Position numbers and translations under genes: made by a program. From NCBI RefSeq assembly GCF_934561205.1, contig NZ_CAKTFU010000002.1, forward strand, positions 136,729 through 200,728: DNA of 64,000 bases, written 5' to 3'. Below, one piece after another: positions 24,150-33,201 of the stretch. The notes under the pieces were generated by a model, which was not told the origin of the DNA, searched no databases, and was given only the letters and a program-made list of their open reading frames with translations. Source of the DNA: an uncultured Gemmiger sp. (GTDB taxonomy: Bacteria; Bacillota; Clostridia; Oscillospirales; Ruminococcaceae). Numbering within the stretch: position 1 is the stretch's first letter; each line of letters starts with the position of its first letter.

Positions 24150-24167
24150 AAAAGGGGGCTGCAACTT

Positions 24168-25676
24168 ATGCGTAACTATACAGACACCACGGATTCTTTG
24201 CTGGAACAGTATCCCACAAAAACCGAACCGCTGAGCAAGCAGGAAGAAAAGCGCATCTATGACATGGCGCTGAAAAAAATAGAGAAGGCGGGCAGCTATA
24301 CGCCGCCTAAGCTGAAAAGGCACCGCCGTGTACCCGTGTGCGTGGCCGCTGCCGTGGCGGCAACCTGTGTGCTTTCGGTGGGCATTGCGGCGGCGCCGTA
24401 TATCAAGGAGCTGACCGGCGGGAAAATCGGCTTTTTCACCGACGCCAAATCGCAGGCGCAGGTGCAGAACGTGCTGGATGCTCCGCGCGGCGAGTACGGC
24501 GGGCAGCAGACCGATACGGAAGGCCACAATACCGAAATCGGCCAGACGCAGACGCTGGACGGCGTCAACTACACGCTGGACACCGTGTCCATGGACGCCG
24601 CTACGCTGGATTGCTTCTTTACCGTAAGCGGCGAAAATGTGGTGTCGAAATTCCTGGACGCCGACAGCATCTACCCCGAATGGGATCAGCTCAGCAGCAA
24701 TACGCCGTGGATAGCGGCGCAAATCAACGGGGGCGAGGAAATTTACAAGATGCAAAGCGATTTTTACCGGCAGGGCGACGATACCTTCCGGCTGTGGCTG
24801 CACTATCAGCTGCCGGAGGAGCCGCAGGGCGATACCGTTATGCTGCGCCTGCTCGACCCCTACGCGGCAGTGGGCGAACCGGGGCTTAGCTACACGATGG
24901 AGCTGAACGGCGAGCAGGTGCGCGCCGGTGCGCGCCGCATTGCGCCGACGGTGCTGGATTTCGGCATTGCCGATGCCCTGCTGGGCGATAACCCCATCAC
25001 GCTGGACAGCCTGTGCTTCGGCACCGGCAGCGGCAGCCTTGTGAAACATTCCGAGGCGTCCGAAAAATTCGCCGAAACGCATCCCAATGGTGTGGTAAGC
25101 GAGGATGAGGAAAAGAAGCTGCGCGGCGAGGATGCGGACAACCCCGTGATCTTCAACGGCGGAATGATCCTGACCGACGATACGGGGCGCGAGCTTCTGC
25201 CCAGCTACCCCCACGGCGTATCCGTGGATGCTGTTGCCTATACCGTGCCGGACGAAAACGCCCAAAGCATCACCTTTACCCCTGTGTACTACAGCGGTGT
25301 GTACGAACACGAGGAACGCACCGTGACCGTGGAGGAAATGCAGCAGGGCGTAAAAATTGCTACCAGCGATGCGGGCGGCTACACCCTGCAGAACTTTGCC
25401 GTGCAGGGGCAGGCGCTGACGTGGCAGATGATCCCCTACGGCTTTGTGCAGAATACTGAGCTGATGCCGCAGGATGAAGAATATATCGACACAAACACCA
25501 ATTCCTATGCTTTGCGCAGCAGCACGGTGGACCCGACCACCGGCATCATCAGCTGCCGCATCGACTACTACACCGCTGACCCCGCGCAGGTGGCGAAGAT
25601 CAGCGAGTTCCGGTATCTGTTCGACGGCGGATACCATGCGGACGAAAGCCGTGCCGTCACGCTGCCGCTGCAATAA
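24168..25676 (+). CDS. DUF4179-like membrane protein, probable anti-sigma factor
   Basis: A 502-residue protein with a cytoplasmic N-terminus of about 57 residues, one membrane segment near 58-82 (VPVCVAAAVAATCVLSVGIA), and a large extracellular domain. This architecture and the position immediately after an ECF sigma gene match DUF4179 proteins that hold the sigma factor inactive. No HExxC zinc motif typical of ZAS anti-sigma factors is seen in the N-terminus. The anti-sigma role is inferred from architecture and neighbourhood. Confidence 0.78.
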   Translation: MRNYTDTTDSLLEQYPTKTEPLSKQEEKRIYDMALKKIEKAGSYTPPKLKRHRRVPVCVAAAVAATCVLSVGIAAAPYIKELTGGKIGFFTDAKSQAQVQNVLDAPRGEYGGQQTDTEGHNTEIGQTQTLDGVNYTLDTVSMDAATLDCFFTVSGENVVSKFLDADSIYPEWDQLSSNTPWIAAQINGGEEIYKMQSDFYRQGDDTFRLWLHYQLPEEPQGDTVMLRLLDPYAAVGEPGLSYTMELNGEQVRAGARRIAPTVLDFGIADALLGDNPITLDSLCFGTGSGSLVKHSEASEKFAETHPNGVVSEDEEKKLRGEDADNPVIFNGGMILTDDTGRELLPSYPHGVSVDAVAYTVPDENAQSITFTPVYYSGVYEHEERTVTVEEMQQGVKIATSDAGGYTLQNFAVQGQALTWQMIPYGFVQNTELMPQDEEYIDTNTNSYALRSSTVDPTTGIISCRIDYYTADPAQVAKISEFRYLFDGGYHADESRAVTLPLQ

Positions 25677-25687
25677 AAAAGTCAGAC

Positions 25688-25717
25688 TTGACAAACCCGG
25701 TGACGGTGTGGTACAGT
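25688..25717 (+). promoter_or_regulatory. Sigma-A promoter for fhs
   Basis: TTGACA at 25688-25693, an 18-bp spacer and TACAGT at 25712-25717, just after the previous stop and before the ZTP aptamer. Confidence 0.75.
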
Positions 25718-25727
25718 AACACTATAC

Positions 25728-25834
25728 GAGGCCGCTGACCGACGGAATTATGTGGGGTACACCACAGGGGAGGCGGGCAAAACCTTGTTTTAAGCCGACC
25801 GTCTGGGCTGCACACACGCCAGTGTGTGCGGCCC
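25728..25834 (+). promoter_or_regulatory. ZTP (pfl) riboswitch controlling fhs
   Basis: The leader shows the ZTP/pfl conserved blocks: GACCGACGG, then a small hairpin with GTGGGGTACACCAC, GGGGAGGC, a linker, and the 3' block CCGTCTGGGCTG, near the consensus CCGnCUGGGCA. It senses ZMP/ZTP, signals of low 10-formyl-tetrahydrofolate, and turns on one-carbon genes. The following gene is fhs, a classic target. Confidence 0.87.
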
Positions 25835-25840
25835 TTTATT
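25805..25840 (+). terminator. Expression-platform terminator of the ZTP riboswitch
   Basis: Thirteen-bp stem (GGGCTGCACACAC with GTGTGTGCGGCCC, arms 25805-25817 and 25822-25834) followed by TTTATTGTTTTT. Its 5' arm shares GGGCTG with the aptamer's conserved 3' block, so ligand binding would compete with the terminator. Confidence 0.87.
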
Positions 25841-25868
25841 GTTTTTACAAAAACGGAGGAATTGTACC

Positions 25869-27530
25869 ATGCTGAGTGATATCCAAATTGCACAGGCCGC
25901 CAAGATGCGTCCCATCACCGAAATTGCCGCCGAGCTGGGTCTGCAGGGGCAGGATGTTATCCCCTACGGCCACTACAAGGCAAAGCTGAACCATCTGCTG
26001 GCCAAAAGTGACCGCCCCGAGGGCAAGCTGATTTTGGTCACAGCCATCAGCCCCACCCCCGCCGGTGAGGGCAAGACCACCACCAGCGTGGGCCTGGCGG
26101 ATGCCATGAACGCCATGGGCAAAAAGACGATGCTCTGCCTGCGCGAGCCGTCCCTGGGGCCTGTGTTCGGCATTAAGGGCGGCGCAGCCGGCGGCGGCTA
26201 TGCGCAGGTCGTGCCGATGGAGGATATCAACCTGCATTTTACCGGCGATATCCACGCCATCGGCGCTGCCAACAACCTGCTGGCGGCGATGATCGACAAC
26301 TCCATCCAGCAGGGCAACCCCCTGAACATTGATGCCCGCCGCATCACCTGGAAGCGCTGCATGGATATGAACGACCGCCAGCTGCGCTTTATTGTGGACG
26401 GTCTGGGCGGCAAGATCAACGGCACCCCCCGCGAGGACGGCTTTGACATTACCGTGGCCAGCGAGATTATGGCGGTGTTCTGCCTTGCCAAGGACTTGAC
26501 GGATCTGAAAGAGCGCCTGTCCCGCATTGTCTGCGCCTACACCTACGACGGCAAGCCCGTTACCGCCGGGCAGATCGGCGCCGCCGGCGCGATGACCGCC
26601 CTGCTGAAGGACGCGCTGGACCCGAACCTTGTGCAGACGCTGGAAAACAACCCCGCCATCATCCACGGCGGTCCCTTTGCCAACATTGCCCACGGCTGCA
26701 ACAGCGCCATTGCCACCAAGCTGAGCCTGAAACTGGCAGACTATGTTGTGACCGAGGCGGGCTTCGGCGCGGATTTGGGCGCGGAAAAGTTCTTGGACAT
26801 CAAGTGCCGCTATGCGGGGCTGAACCCCGCTGCCGTGGTGCTGGTTGCCACCGTGCGCGCGCTGAAATCCCACGGCGGCGTGGCAAAGGCTGACCTGAAT
26901 AAGCCCAATGCGGCGGCTGTGCGCGCCGGTGCCGCCAACCTGACCCGCCATATCGAGAACCTGCAGGGCTTCGGCTTGCCGGTTTGCGTGGCGATCAACG
27001 CCTTCCCCACCGACACGGCGGAGGAAATGGAGGTCATTCACGAAATCTGCGCCAAGGTCGGCGTCCCCTGCGCCCTGAGCGAGGTCTTTGCCAAGGGCGG
27101 CGAGGGCGGCAAGGCACTGGCGGAAACGGTGCTTTCCATTATGGACGACACCGCCCGCGTGCAGTACACCTACCCGCCGGAGGCTTCTCTGACCGAGAAG
27201 ATCGAAGCCGTTGCCAAGAAGATCTACCGCGCCGACGGGGTAAACTACACCGCCGCCGCCAAAAAGACGCTGGACGAGCTGACGGCGCTGGGCTACGGCA
27301 ATCTGCCCGTTTGCATTGCCAAGACGCAGTATTCCTTCAGCGATGACGCCAAGCTGATCGGCGCACCCGAGGGCTTTGCCATGAACGTGCGCGAGGTTCG
27401 CCTGAGCGCCGGTGCCGGGTTCGTGGTGGTCATCTGCGGCAACATTATGACGATGCCGGGTCTGCCCAAGCACCCCGCCGCCATGGACATTGACGTGGAC
27501 GGCGAGGGCAAGATCACAGGTCTGTTCTGA
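25869..27530 (+). CDS. fhs: Formate--tetrahydrofolate ligase
   Basis: Joins formate to tetrahydrofolate using ATP, yielding 10-formyl-THF for purines and one-carbon metabolism. The 553-residue length is typical. Motifs include the ATP-binding [18 protein letters not shown] near residues 61-78, [22 protein letters not shown] near 92-115, and a C-terminal [22 protein letters not shown] 25869 is preceded by CGGAGGAATTGTACC. Its expression should be turned on through the ZTP riboswitch in the leader. Confidence 0.97.
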   Translation: MLSDIQIAQAAKMRPITEIAAELGLQGQDVIPYGHYKAKLNHLLAKSDRPEGKLILVTAISPTPAGEGKTTTSVGLADAMNAMGKKTMLCLREPSLGPVFGIKGGAAGGGYAQVVPMEDINLHFTGDIHAIGAANNLLAAMIDNSIQQGNPLNIDARRITWKRCMDMNDRQLRFIVDGLGGKINGTPREDGFDITVASEIMAVFCLAKDLTDLKERLSRIVCAYTYDGKPVTAGQIGAAGAMTALLKDALDPNLVQTLENNPAIIHGGPFANIAHGCNSAIATKLSLKLADYVVTEAGFGADLGAEKFLDIKCRYAGLNPAAVVLVATVRALKSHGGVAKADLNKPNAAAVRAGAANLTRHIENLQGFGLPVCVAINAFPTDTAEEMEVIHEICAKVGVPCALSEVFAKGGEGGKALAETVLSIMDDTARVQYTYPPEASLTEKIEAVAKKIYRADGVNYTAAAKKTLDELTALGYGNLPVCIAKTQYSFSDDAKLIGAPEGFAMNVREVRLSAGAGFVVVICGNIMTMPGLPKHPAAMDIDVDGEGKITGLF

Positions 27531-27541
27531 TTTTATTGCAA

Positions 27542-27580
27542 AAAACGGAGTGACTCCCGTATGGGGAGCCACTCCGTTTT
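27542..27580. terminator. Bidirectional terminator between fhs and the YkgJ-like gene
   Basis: Seventeen-base arms (AAAACGGAGTGACTCCC against its complement, one mismatch) flanked by A and T runs, between convergent stops at 27530 and 27581. Confidence 0.9.
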
Positions 27581-28261
27581 TTATGCCAGCAGCCTGTCCA
27601 AAATGGGCTGCAATACGGCAATGTTTTGTTGGAACTGGGGGTAAAATTCATCACCCAGCGCGTAATCGTAGTACAGTGCGCGTTCGATGCGCTTGACGGC
27701 TGCCGCAAAATGCGGGTGTTCTGCCCCACCGGCGGCCAACAGCTGTTCCGAAATTTGTGTACAGACGATTGCCCAGCGGGCATCGGCACCGGCACGTTCC
27801 TGCACACCGGAATTTTGCAGGTAGTCCTGCAGCGTCTGCCCTGCCCCGGCGCTTGCCCCGCACAGGGGCAGCTGGGCAAAATAGGCGGTTTGGGCGGTCA
27901 CGGTGTCAATGCTCTGCCCCAGCGGGTAGAGCGCACACGCCAGCGGACGCGCCGCGTGGATGGCACAGGCAGAGCCTTCAAAAAAGCGGCAGTTGCCTGT
28001 TTTGGGGTCGGGCGTAAGCCGCAGCGTGGGCAGGCAGCTTTGCGGTGCAACATAGCTTTTGCAGAAGGCACCCGCCACAATGCGGGGCGAAAGGCTCAGC
28101 CGCCGGGCAATACGGTATAAATCATAGCCCGACAGAACCAAGTCGCGCCGTTCACGGCAGCAATCCCCGCAACCTGCACAGACAAAGGCGAAGCTCTCCC
28201 CTGCGGCAAGGGTCCGGCAGTCGCCCCATGTTTCGGTCATACGGCCCGGTTCGGGTGTCAT
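27581..28261 (-). CDS. YkgJ-family cysteine-cluster protein
   Basis: A 226-residue protein with the CxxxCxxCC-type motif FVCAGCGDCCRERRD near residues 26-40 and SACAIHAARPLACALYP near 102-118, the Fe/Zn-cluster arrangement of YkgJ/FliB-like proteins. Function is not established; a metal-binding or methyltransferase-related role has been suggested for relatives. ATG 28261 is chosen because AAAGGAG precedes it. Third gene of a minus-strand operon after the esterase. Confidence 0.84.
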   Translation of the reverse strand: MTPEPGRMTETWGDCRTLAAGESFAFVCAGCGDCCRERRDLVLSGYDLYRIARRLSLSPRIVAGAFCKSYVAPQSCLPTLRLTPDPKTGNCRFFEGSACAIHAARPLACALYPLGQSIDTVTAQTAYFAQLPLCGASAGAGQTLQDYLQNSGVQERAGADARWAIVCTQISEQLLAAGGAEHPHFAAAVKRIERALYYDYALGDEFYPQFQQNIAVLQPILDRLLA

Positions 28262-28275
28262 AGCGGGCACTCCTT

Positions 28276-29082
28276 TCACAGGCGGAAGTCCAGCACGTTG
28301 GCAAGCCAGCGGGTGCAAAGCTGCACCCATGCGCTGTTTTCAGCGCTGGGGGTGTTGACCTCATTGGTGCAGGTACTCATGCCGTGCTGACCCTTGGCAA
28401 AGAGATGCAGCTCATACGGAACATCGCACTCCTCCAGCGCGTTTGCCAGCAGCAGCGAGTTCTGCACGGGCACGGATTCATCAGTGACAGTATGCCAGAC
28501 GAAAAACGGCGGCAGGCCCGGCTGAATTTGATTTTCCAGGCTCATTTCGGCGCGCAGTGCGGCGTCGCTGCCGCACAGGTTCTCGGTGGAGCCTTGGTGG
28601 CCCAATGTGGAGGTGGTCACAACGGGGTAGCCCAAAACCACGGCGTTGGGGCGGGCTTCGTCGCCCGTGATGCCCAGCGCCTTTTGCACGGCGGGCGTGT
28701 GCGCCAAAACGGCAGACGAGGCCGCCAGATGCCCGCCGGCGGAAAACCCGCAGACGGCGATTTTTTCGGGGTCCAGATGCAGGGCATCGGCGTTGCGGCG
28801 CAGATACAAAACAGCAGCGACGGCGTCCAGCAGCGGCTGATATTGCAGAGGCACCGGGTTTTCGTCGGCACAGTGGTAGTACAAAATAAAGGTCTGGTAG
28901 CCCGCCTGCAAAAACTGCATGGCGACGGGGTCAGCCTCGCGCTTGCTGCAATAGCCGTAGCCGCCGCCGGGGAAAATCAGCATGGCGGGGCGGGTTATGA
29001 AGGCGGGCATTTCGGCGGCAGGCTCGCGCAGGTAGCCGACCAGCTTTGCGCCGGTGGACAAGGTTTCATGCAAAATTTCCAT
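28276..29082 (-). CDS. Alpha/beta hydrolase, acetyl-esterase (BD-FAE-like) family
   Basis: A 268-residue soluble hydrolase. The oxyanion-hole motif is PGGGYGYCS near residue 36 (family norm HGGG), and the nucleophile Ser is in VCGFSAGGHLA near 111. WHTVTDESVPV near 197 gives the Asp and AKGQHGMS near 230 the His. It probably removes acetyl or similar ester groups from sugars or polysaccharides; substrate unknown. RBS GAGGT. It lies three bases after the C_GCAxxG gene and 14 before the YkgJ-like gene. Confidence 0.86.
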   Translation of the reverse strand: MEILHETLSTGAKLVGYLREPAAEMPAFITRPAMLIFPGGGYGYCSKREADPVAMQFLQAGYQTFILYYHCADENPVPLQYQPLLDAVAAVLYLRRNADALHLDPEKIAVCGFSAGGHLAASSAVLAHTPAVQKALGITGDEARPNAVVLGYPVVTTSTLGHQGSTENLCGSDAALRAEMSLENQIQPGLPPFFVWHTVTDESVPVQNSLLLANALEECDVPYELHLFAKGQHGMSTCTNEVNTPSAENSAWVQLCTRWLANVLDFRL

Positions 29083-29085
29083 AGG

Positions 29086-29556
29086 TTATACCTCGTTGGT
29101 TGGGGGCAGAGGGTGCGTTTCGATGTACTCTGCCATAATGTCAGCGGCCATGCGCACCAGCTCCGGGCAGGGGCGCTTTTTATAGTATTCGGCGGTGCGG
29201 GGGCTGGCCACGGGGCTGCCCTCGGCCTTTTGCAGCCCCAGCAGCTCGCGGCAGACGATGGTGTTTTTGCCGTTGCGGCGGCGATATTCGGCGGCAAGGG
29301 CCTGCACCTCGGTGTAGGTGGCGGTCTTTTGGGCGGGGTCATCGCTGCCATACAGGGTGCTTAGCACAAACGTGATGCCGGAAAACGCACCGCAGACCTC
29401 CCGTAGGCGTCCGAATCCGCCGCCGAAGCCGGAGGACATCCGCGCGGCCTGGGATTCGGTCATATGCATAACGGGGGCAAAGGCTATCGCCACACACTGG
29501 GCGCAGTTGTAGCCCTTAAAAAAGGTTTCGTAGGCTTTGTCGCCATAGATAGACAT
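29086..29556 (-). CDS. C_GCAxxG_C_C family redox protein
   Basis: A 156-residue protein of the PF09719 family. Cys positions in FKGYNCAQCVAIAFAP near 14-29, SGFGGGFGRLREVCGAFSG near 43-61 and TIVCRELLG near 100 fit its C..GCAxxG..C..C pattern. Members are thought to bind metal or participate in redox reactions, without a fixed role. RBS AAGGGAA before ATG 29556. First gene of the three-gene operon; its promoter region faces htpG. Confidence 0.87.
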   Translation of the reverse strand: MSIYGDKAYETFFKGYNCAQCVAIAFAPVMHMTESQAARMSSGFGGGFGRLREVCGAFSGITFVLSTLYGSDDPAQKTATYTEVQALAAEYRRRNGKNTIVCRELLGLQKAEGSPVASPRTAEYYKKRPCPELVRMAADIMAEYIETHPLPPTNEV

Positions 29557-29699
29557 GTGATTCCCTTCGTTTCTCTGGACGATGCCGCGTTATAGCACAC
29601 GATCGGGCGGCATGCCGTGCCTTGTAATATTGTCATCATACCACAAAGCGATGCTAAGGAAAAGGCTTTTTTAATTTTTTGTTAAAATGTGCCGAAACA

Positions 29700-29760
29700 G
29701 TTGCACTTTGCTGCAAAGAGTGCTAAACTACAATTAGCAGTTAAAATAACAGAGTGCTAA
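29700..29760 (+). promoter_or_regulatory. Two CIRCE-like HrcA operators over the htpG promoter
   Basis: The downstream site is TTAGCAGTT (29734-29742), nine bases, GAGTGCTAA (29752-29760), against CIRCE TTAGCACTC-N9-GAGTGCTAA: right arm perfect, left arm with two mismatches. A second right half, GAGTGCTAA at 29718-29726, has a degenerate left half at 29700-29708. A sigma-A promoter, TTGCAC (29701-29706), 17 bp, TAAACT (29724-29729), overlaps the upstream site. HrcA repression is implied. Confidence 0.82.
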
Positions 29761-29788
29761 CATTACAATAAAAGCGAGGTCATATTCT

Positions 29789-31690
29789 ATGGCAATGCGT
29801 CAATTCAAAGCCGAAAGCAAAAAACTGATGGACTTAATGATCAACTCCATCTATACCAACCGTGAGATTTTCCTGCGTGAGCTGATTTCCAATGCGTCCG
29901 ATGCCTGCGACAAGCGCTATTTCAAGAGCCTGACCGATACCGAGATGGGCATCACCAAGGCAGATCTGAACATCCACCTGTCCGTCGACAAGGACGCCCG
30001 CACCCTGACCATCACCGATAACGGCATCGGCATGACCAAGGATGAGCTGGAAAAGAACCTTGGCACCATCGCCAGGTCCGGCTCGCTGGATTTCAAGACC
30101 GAAAACCAGAGCGACAACATCGACATCATCGGTCAGTTCGGCGTGGGCTTCTACTCTGCCTTTATGGTTGCCCAAAAAGTCACTGTTATTTCCCGCGCAC
30201 AGGGCGCTGACGAGGCCTGGCAGTGGGAATCCAAGGGTGTAGAGGGCTACACCCTGACCGCCGCCGACAAGGAGGACGTCGGCACGGAAATCACGCTGGT
30301 GCTCAAGGACGACACCGACACCGAGAATTACAGCGAGTATCTGGACGACTACACGCTGGCAAACCTTGTCAAGAAATACAGCGACTATATCCGCTTCCCC
30401 ATCACGATGTACCGTGAAAAATCCCGCCAGAAGCCCAAGCCTGAGGACGCCGGCGACGACTACAAGCCCGAATACGAGACCTACACCGAGCTGGAGACCC
30501 TGAACAGCATGGTGCCTATCTGGAAGCGCGCCAAGAGCGAGGTCAAGGACGAGGACTACAACGAGTTCTACAAGAATAAGTTTATGGATTACTCCGACCC
30601 GCTGCGCGTCATCACCAGCCGCACCGAGGGTACCGCAACCTACACCGCCCTGCTGTTTGTACCCGGCCGCACCCCCTACGACTACTACACCAAGGAGTAC
30701 GAGAAGGGTCTGGCGCTGTATGCCTCCGGCGTTATGATCATGGAAAAATGCGCCGACCTGCTGCCGGACTATTTCAGCTTTATCAAGGGCGTTGTGGACA
30801 GCGAGGATCTGAGCCTGAACATCAGCCGTGAAACCCTGCAGAAGGACAGCCAGCTCAAGCTGATCCGCAACTCTCTGGAAAAGAAGATCAAGAACGAGCT
30901 GCACGCCATGCTGGTCAATGACCGTGAAAAGTACGAAACCTTCTGGAAGAGCTTTGGTCGCCAGATCAAGTTCGGCATCTACGGCGATTACGGTATGCAC
31001 AAGGATCTGCTGGGCGATTTGCTGATGTTCTTCTCTGCCAAGGAGCAGAAGCTGGTCACGCTGGACGAATATATCGAGAAGATGCCCGAAGATCAGAAGT
31101 GCATCTACTTTGCCGCCGGTGACGACACCGACCGCCTGGGCAAGCTGCCCAACGCCCAGCTGGTGTTGAGCAAGGGCTACGACCTGCTGCTTTGCACCGA
31201 GGACGTGGATGAATTTTGCCTGCAGATGATGCAGAACTACAAGGAAAAGGAATTCAAGAACATCAACTCCGGCGATCTGGGTCTGGAAACCGAGGACGAA
31301 AAGAAGGCCGCCGAGGAGACCGCCACCGAGAACAAGGATCTGTTTGAGGAAATCAAGACGGCGCTGAAGGGCAAGATCAAGGATGTCAAGGTCAACCCGA
31401 CGCTGAAGGAGCATCCCGTTACGCTGTCCAGCGAGGGCGGCATCTCGATGGAGATGGAAAAGGTGCTGCGCCGTATGCCCAACGGCGAGGGCGTGGAAAG
31501 CACCAAGGTGCTGGAACTGAACCCCAACCACACCGTGTTTGCCGCGCTGAAGTCTGCCCACGAGGCGGGCGACACCGAAAAGGTCAACCACTATGCCGAG
31601 CTGCTGTATGATCAGGCTTTGCTGATTGCCGGCCTGCCCATTGAGGACCCTGTGGCATATGCCCAGCTGGTCTGCGGCTTGATGAAGTAA
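29789..31690 (+). CDS. htpG: Molecular chaperone HtpG (Hsp90)
   Basis: ATP-dependent chaperone of 633 residues. The GHKL ATPase domain is N-terminal: LISNASDACDK near 30-40, DNGIGM near 75, and GQFGVGFYSAFM near 114-125. The middle domain contains the SLNISRETLQKD segment with the catalytic-loop Arg, and the C-terminal dimerisation domain follows; length is normal. RBS AAAGCGAGG lies upstream of ATG 29789. CIRCE-like operators point to HrcA control, unlike Bacillus subtilis htpG, which is not a CIRCE gene. Confidence 0.97.
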   Translation: MAMRQFKAESKKLMDLMINSIYTNREIFLRELISNASDACDKRYFKSLTDTEMGITKADLNIHLSVDKDARTLTITDNGIGMTKDELEKNLGTIARSGSLDFKTENQSDNIDIIGQFGVGFYSAFMVAQKVTVISRAQGADEAWQWESKGVEGYTLTAADKEDVGTEITLVLKDDTDTENYSEYLDDYTLANLVKKYSDYIRFPITMYREKSRQKPKPEDAGDDYKPEYETYTELETLNSMVPIWKRAKSEVKDEDYNEFYKNKFMDYSDPLRVITSRTEGTATYTALLFVPGRTPYDYYTKEYEKGLALYASGVMIMEKCADLLPDYFSFIKGVVDSEDLSLNISRETLQKDSQLKLIRNSLEKKIKNELHAMLVNDREKYETFWKSFGRQIKFGIYGDYGMHKDLLGDLLMFFSAKEQKLVTLDEYIEKMPEDQKCIYFAAGDDTDRLGKLPNAQLVLSKGYDLLLCTEDVDEFCLQMMQNYKEKEFKNINSGDLGLETEDEKKAAEETATENKDLFEEIKTALKGKIKDVKVNPTLKEHPVTLSSEGGISMEMEKVLRRMPNGEGVESTKVLELNPNHTVFAALKSAHEAGDTEKVNHYAELLYDQALLIAGLPIEDPVAYAQLVCGLMK

Positions 31691-31703
31691 CACCGCAAAA
31701 TTT

Positions 31704-31736
31704 AAGCTGTGCCCTTGCGGGGGCACAGCTTTTTTG
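31704..31736 (+). terminator. htpG terminator
   Basis: Perfect 11-bp stem (AAGCTGTGCCC and complement, arms 31704-31714 and 31721-31731) followed by TTTTTTG. Confidence 0.9.
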
Positions 31737-31800
31737 TTGCCAAACGACGCACACTGCGCTATAATAGAGGCAATAGAAAACGAGTTCAGGGGGAAACATT

Positions 31801-32190
31801 ATGACAGCCAATGCCGCCGATTTTGCCGGGACTGCCTGCGGGCGTCGCTATGAAAAGGAAATGGAAACGCACTTCCGCGATTGCCTGCTGTTTTATCTGG
31901 ATGGGCGTATCCGATTTGAACGTTACTGCTACGGCGAGGCGGCGTGCCTTGTTTTCAGCACCTGGGCACACGGCTTTGACGCCGACGGCCGTATCATGTG
32001 GGATAAGGAACCGGAATTTGAAAGCCAGCGCTCTGCCCTGCCCCGCTGCCTGACCGATATTCAGGAGAACGGACACGCCCTGCAATTTGACGGTGCTTTT
32101 AAGCGCTATGTGCAAACCGAGGAATTTGCCGAGGATAAGCCCAACGGCTACGGCAAATGGAAAGTCTTTTGGTTGAAGCGCAAAAAATAA
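31801..32190 (+). CDS. Hypothetical protein (129 aa)
   Basis: I do not recognise the family. It is a soluble protein with many aromatic and charged residues: an early CGRRYEKEMETHF helix, YLDGRIRFERYCYGEAACLVF near 33-53, and a basic C-terminus WKVFWLKRKK. Sites GGGGG upstream of ATG 31801 and a strong terminator directly downstream support a real single-gene transcript. A -10-like TATAAT lies at 31761. Nothing nearby hints at a role. Confidence 0.7.
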   Translation: MTANAADFAGTACGRRYEKEMETHFRDCLLFYLDGRIRFERYCYGEAACLVFSTWAHGFDADGRIMWDKEPEFESQRSALPRCLTDIQENGHALQFDGAFKRYVQTEEFAEDKPNGYGKWKVFWLKRKK

Positions 32191-32191
32191 A

Positions 32192-32227
32192 CAATCAGGA
32201 GCTGCCTTAGCGGGCAGCTCCTGATTG
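32192..32227. terminator. Bidirectional terminator between convergent genes
   Basis: Perfect 15-bp stem (CAATCAGGAGCTGCC and complement) with a six-base loop, between stops at 32190 and 32229. Confidence 0.9.
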
Positions 32228-32228
32228 T

Positions 32229-32759
32229 TTATCCATACAGTTGCTTTTTTGCGAGTTGTAATGCCTTGCGCAGAGGGCGGTACAAAAACAGCATCAGCAC
32301 AAAGTTGCCTACGCCGTGCATGGCATCATAGGAAAGCCCGCTCAGCCACCAGCTCAGCGCAAAGGCGGGGGTTTTGGCAACCAGATATACTGCCGCACAC
32401 AGCCCGCCGAAACACAGCCCGTACACGCCGCTGAATACCGCCCACAGCAGCGCATTATCCATACGGCGCAGCAGCCAAGCCAGCAGCGCCAGCAGGTACC
32501 AGATGTACAGGTACATCGCCCACCAAAGACCAAATCCGTACAGCACACCTTGCAGCAGGATAAACACCGTGATCGCACCCGGTGTTTCCCGCGGAAGTTC
32601 CAGCGCGAACAGAACGATCAGCAAGGTGACGGGCTCCAGATTGGGCAGGCCACTCATGATTTGCTTGCTGACGACCAGCAGCGCCCCCATAAGCCCGCTG
32701 AGAACCAACCGCTGAATCTTGCGGTGGTCGGCTTGCTTACTTCGTGTAGGTGAAGGCAT
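32229..32759 (-). CDS. ECF transporter S component (substrate-binding membrane subunit)
   Basis: A 176-residue membrane protein with about six hydrophobic segments, beginning after a short basic N-terminus. The pattern VLSGLMGALLVVSKQIMSGLPNLEPVTLLI near 22-50 matches ECF S components, which bind a vitamin or metal and dock onto a shared EcfAAT module (absent here). It overlaps the DUF4430 lipoprotein gene by 23 bases; that partner resembles the C-terminal domain of transcobalamin, so a corrinoid or related ligand is a reasonable guess. ATG 32759 has a weak ribosome site, consistent with translational coupling. Confidence 0.82.
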   Translation of the reverse strand: MPSPTRSKQADHRKIQRLVLSGLMGALLVVSKQIMSGLPNLEPVTLLIVLFALELPRETPGAITVFILLQGVLYGFGLWWAMYLYIWYLLALLAWLLRRMDNALLWAVFSGVYGLCFGGLCAAVYLVAKTPAFALSWWLSGLSYDAMHGVGNFVLMLFLYRPLRKALQLAKKQLYG

Positions 32760-33201
32760 AGCTGTCGCCGTCGTGCAGCTCAATGTCGGCAACACCGACG
32801 GTGGTCATCTCGCCGGCGGCGTCGGTCAGGCACCACCAAGCGCCGTCTGCATTGTAGTCGGCGGTGATGCCGTTGACGGTGGTCACAAAACCGGCGGCGG
32901 CCTCTTCCTCGCTGATGACACCGGCAGCAGCCAGAGCGTCGCTGAGCTTCTCACCGTCGGTGATGCTCAGGGCAATTTCGGTGGAATTGCCATCGGCGTC
33001 AACCACGGTAAAAGTGGCTTCGGCAGCGGTCTCGGCAGCCTCGGAGGAGCTTTCCTCAACGGAGGATACCTCGGAGGATACAGCTTCAGAGGAAACGGCC
33101 TCGGAGGAGACAGCCTCGGAGGAAGCGGCGGTGTTGCCGCAGGCGGCCAGCAGGCAGGCGGCCAGGGTCAGGCTGAGAACAGCGGAAATCAGTTTTTTCA
33201 T
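32737..33201 (-). CDS. DUF4430 lipoprotein with a Ser/Glu-rich linker
   Basis: A 154-residue exported lipoprotein. The signal peptide ends in the lipobox LAAC near residue 20. A low-complexity linker of repeated SSEAV units follows (about residues 26-55). The DUF4430 domain covers about 60-154, with GVISEEEAAAGFVTTVNGI and the aromatic GAWWCLTD, and ends DGDSYAFTYTK. DUF4430 resembles the small domain of transcobalamin/intrinsic factor. It probably captures a ligand outside the cell for the S component it overlaps. ATG 33201 is preceded by AAGGAGA. Confidence 0.85.
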   Translation of the reverse strand: MKKLISAVLSLTLAACLLAACGNTAASSEAVSSEAVSSEAVSSEVSSVEESSSEAAETAAEATFTVVDADGNSTEIALSITDGEKLSDALAAAGVISEEEAAAGFVTTVNGITADYNADGAWWCLTDAAGEMTTVGVADIELHDGDSYAFTYTK

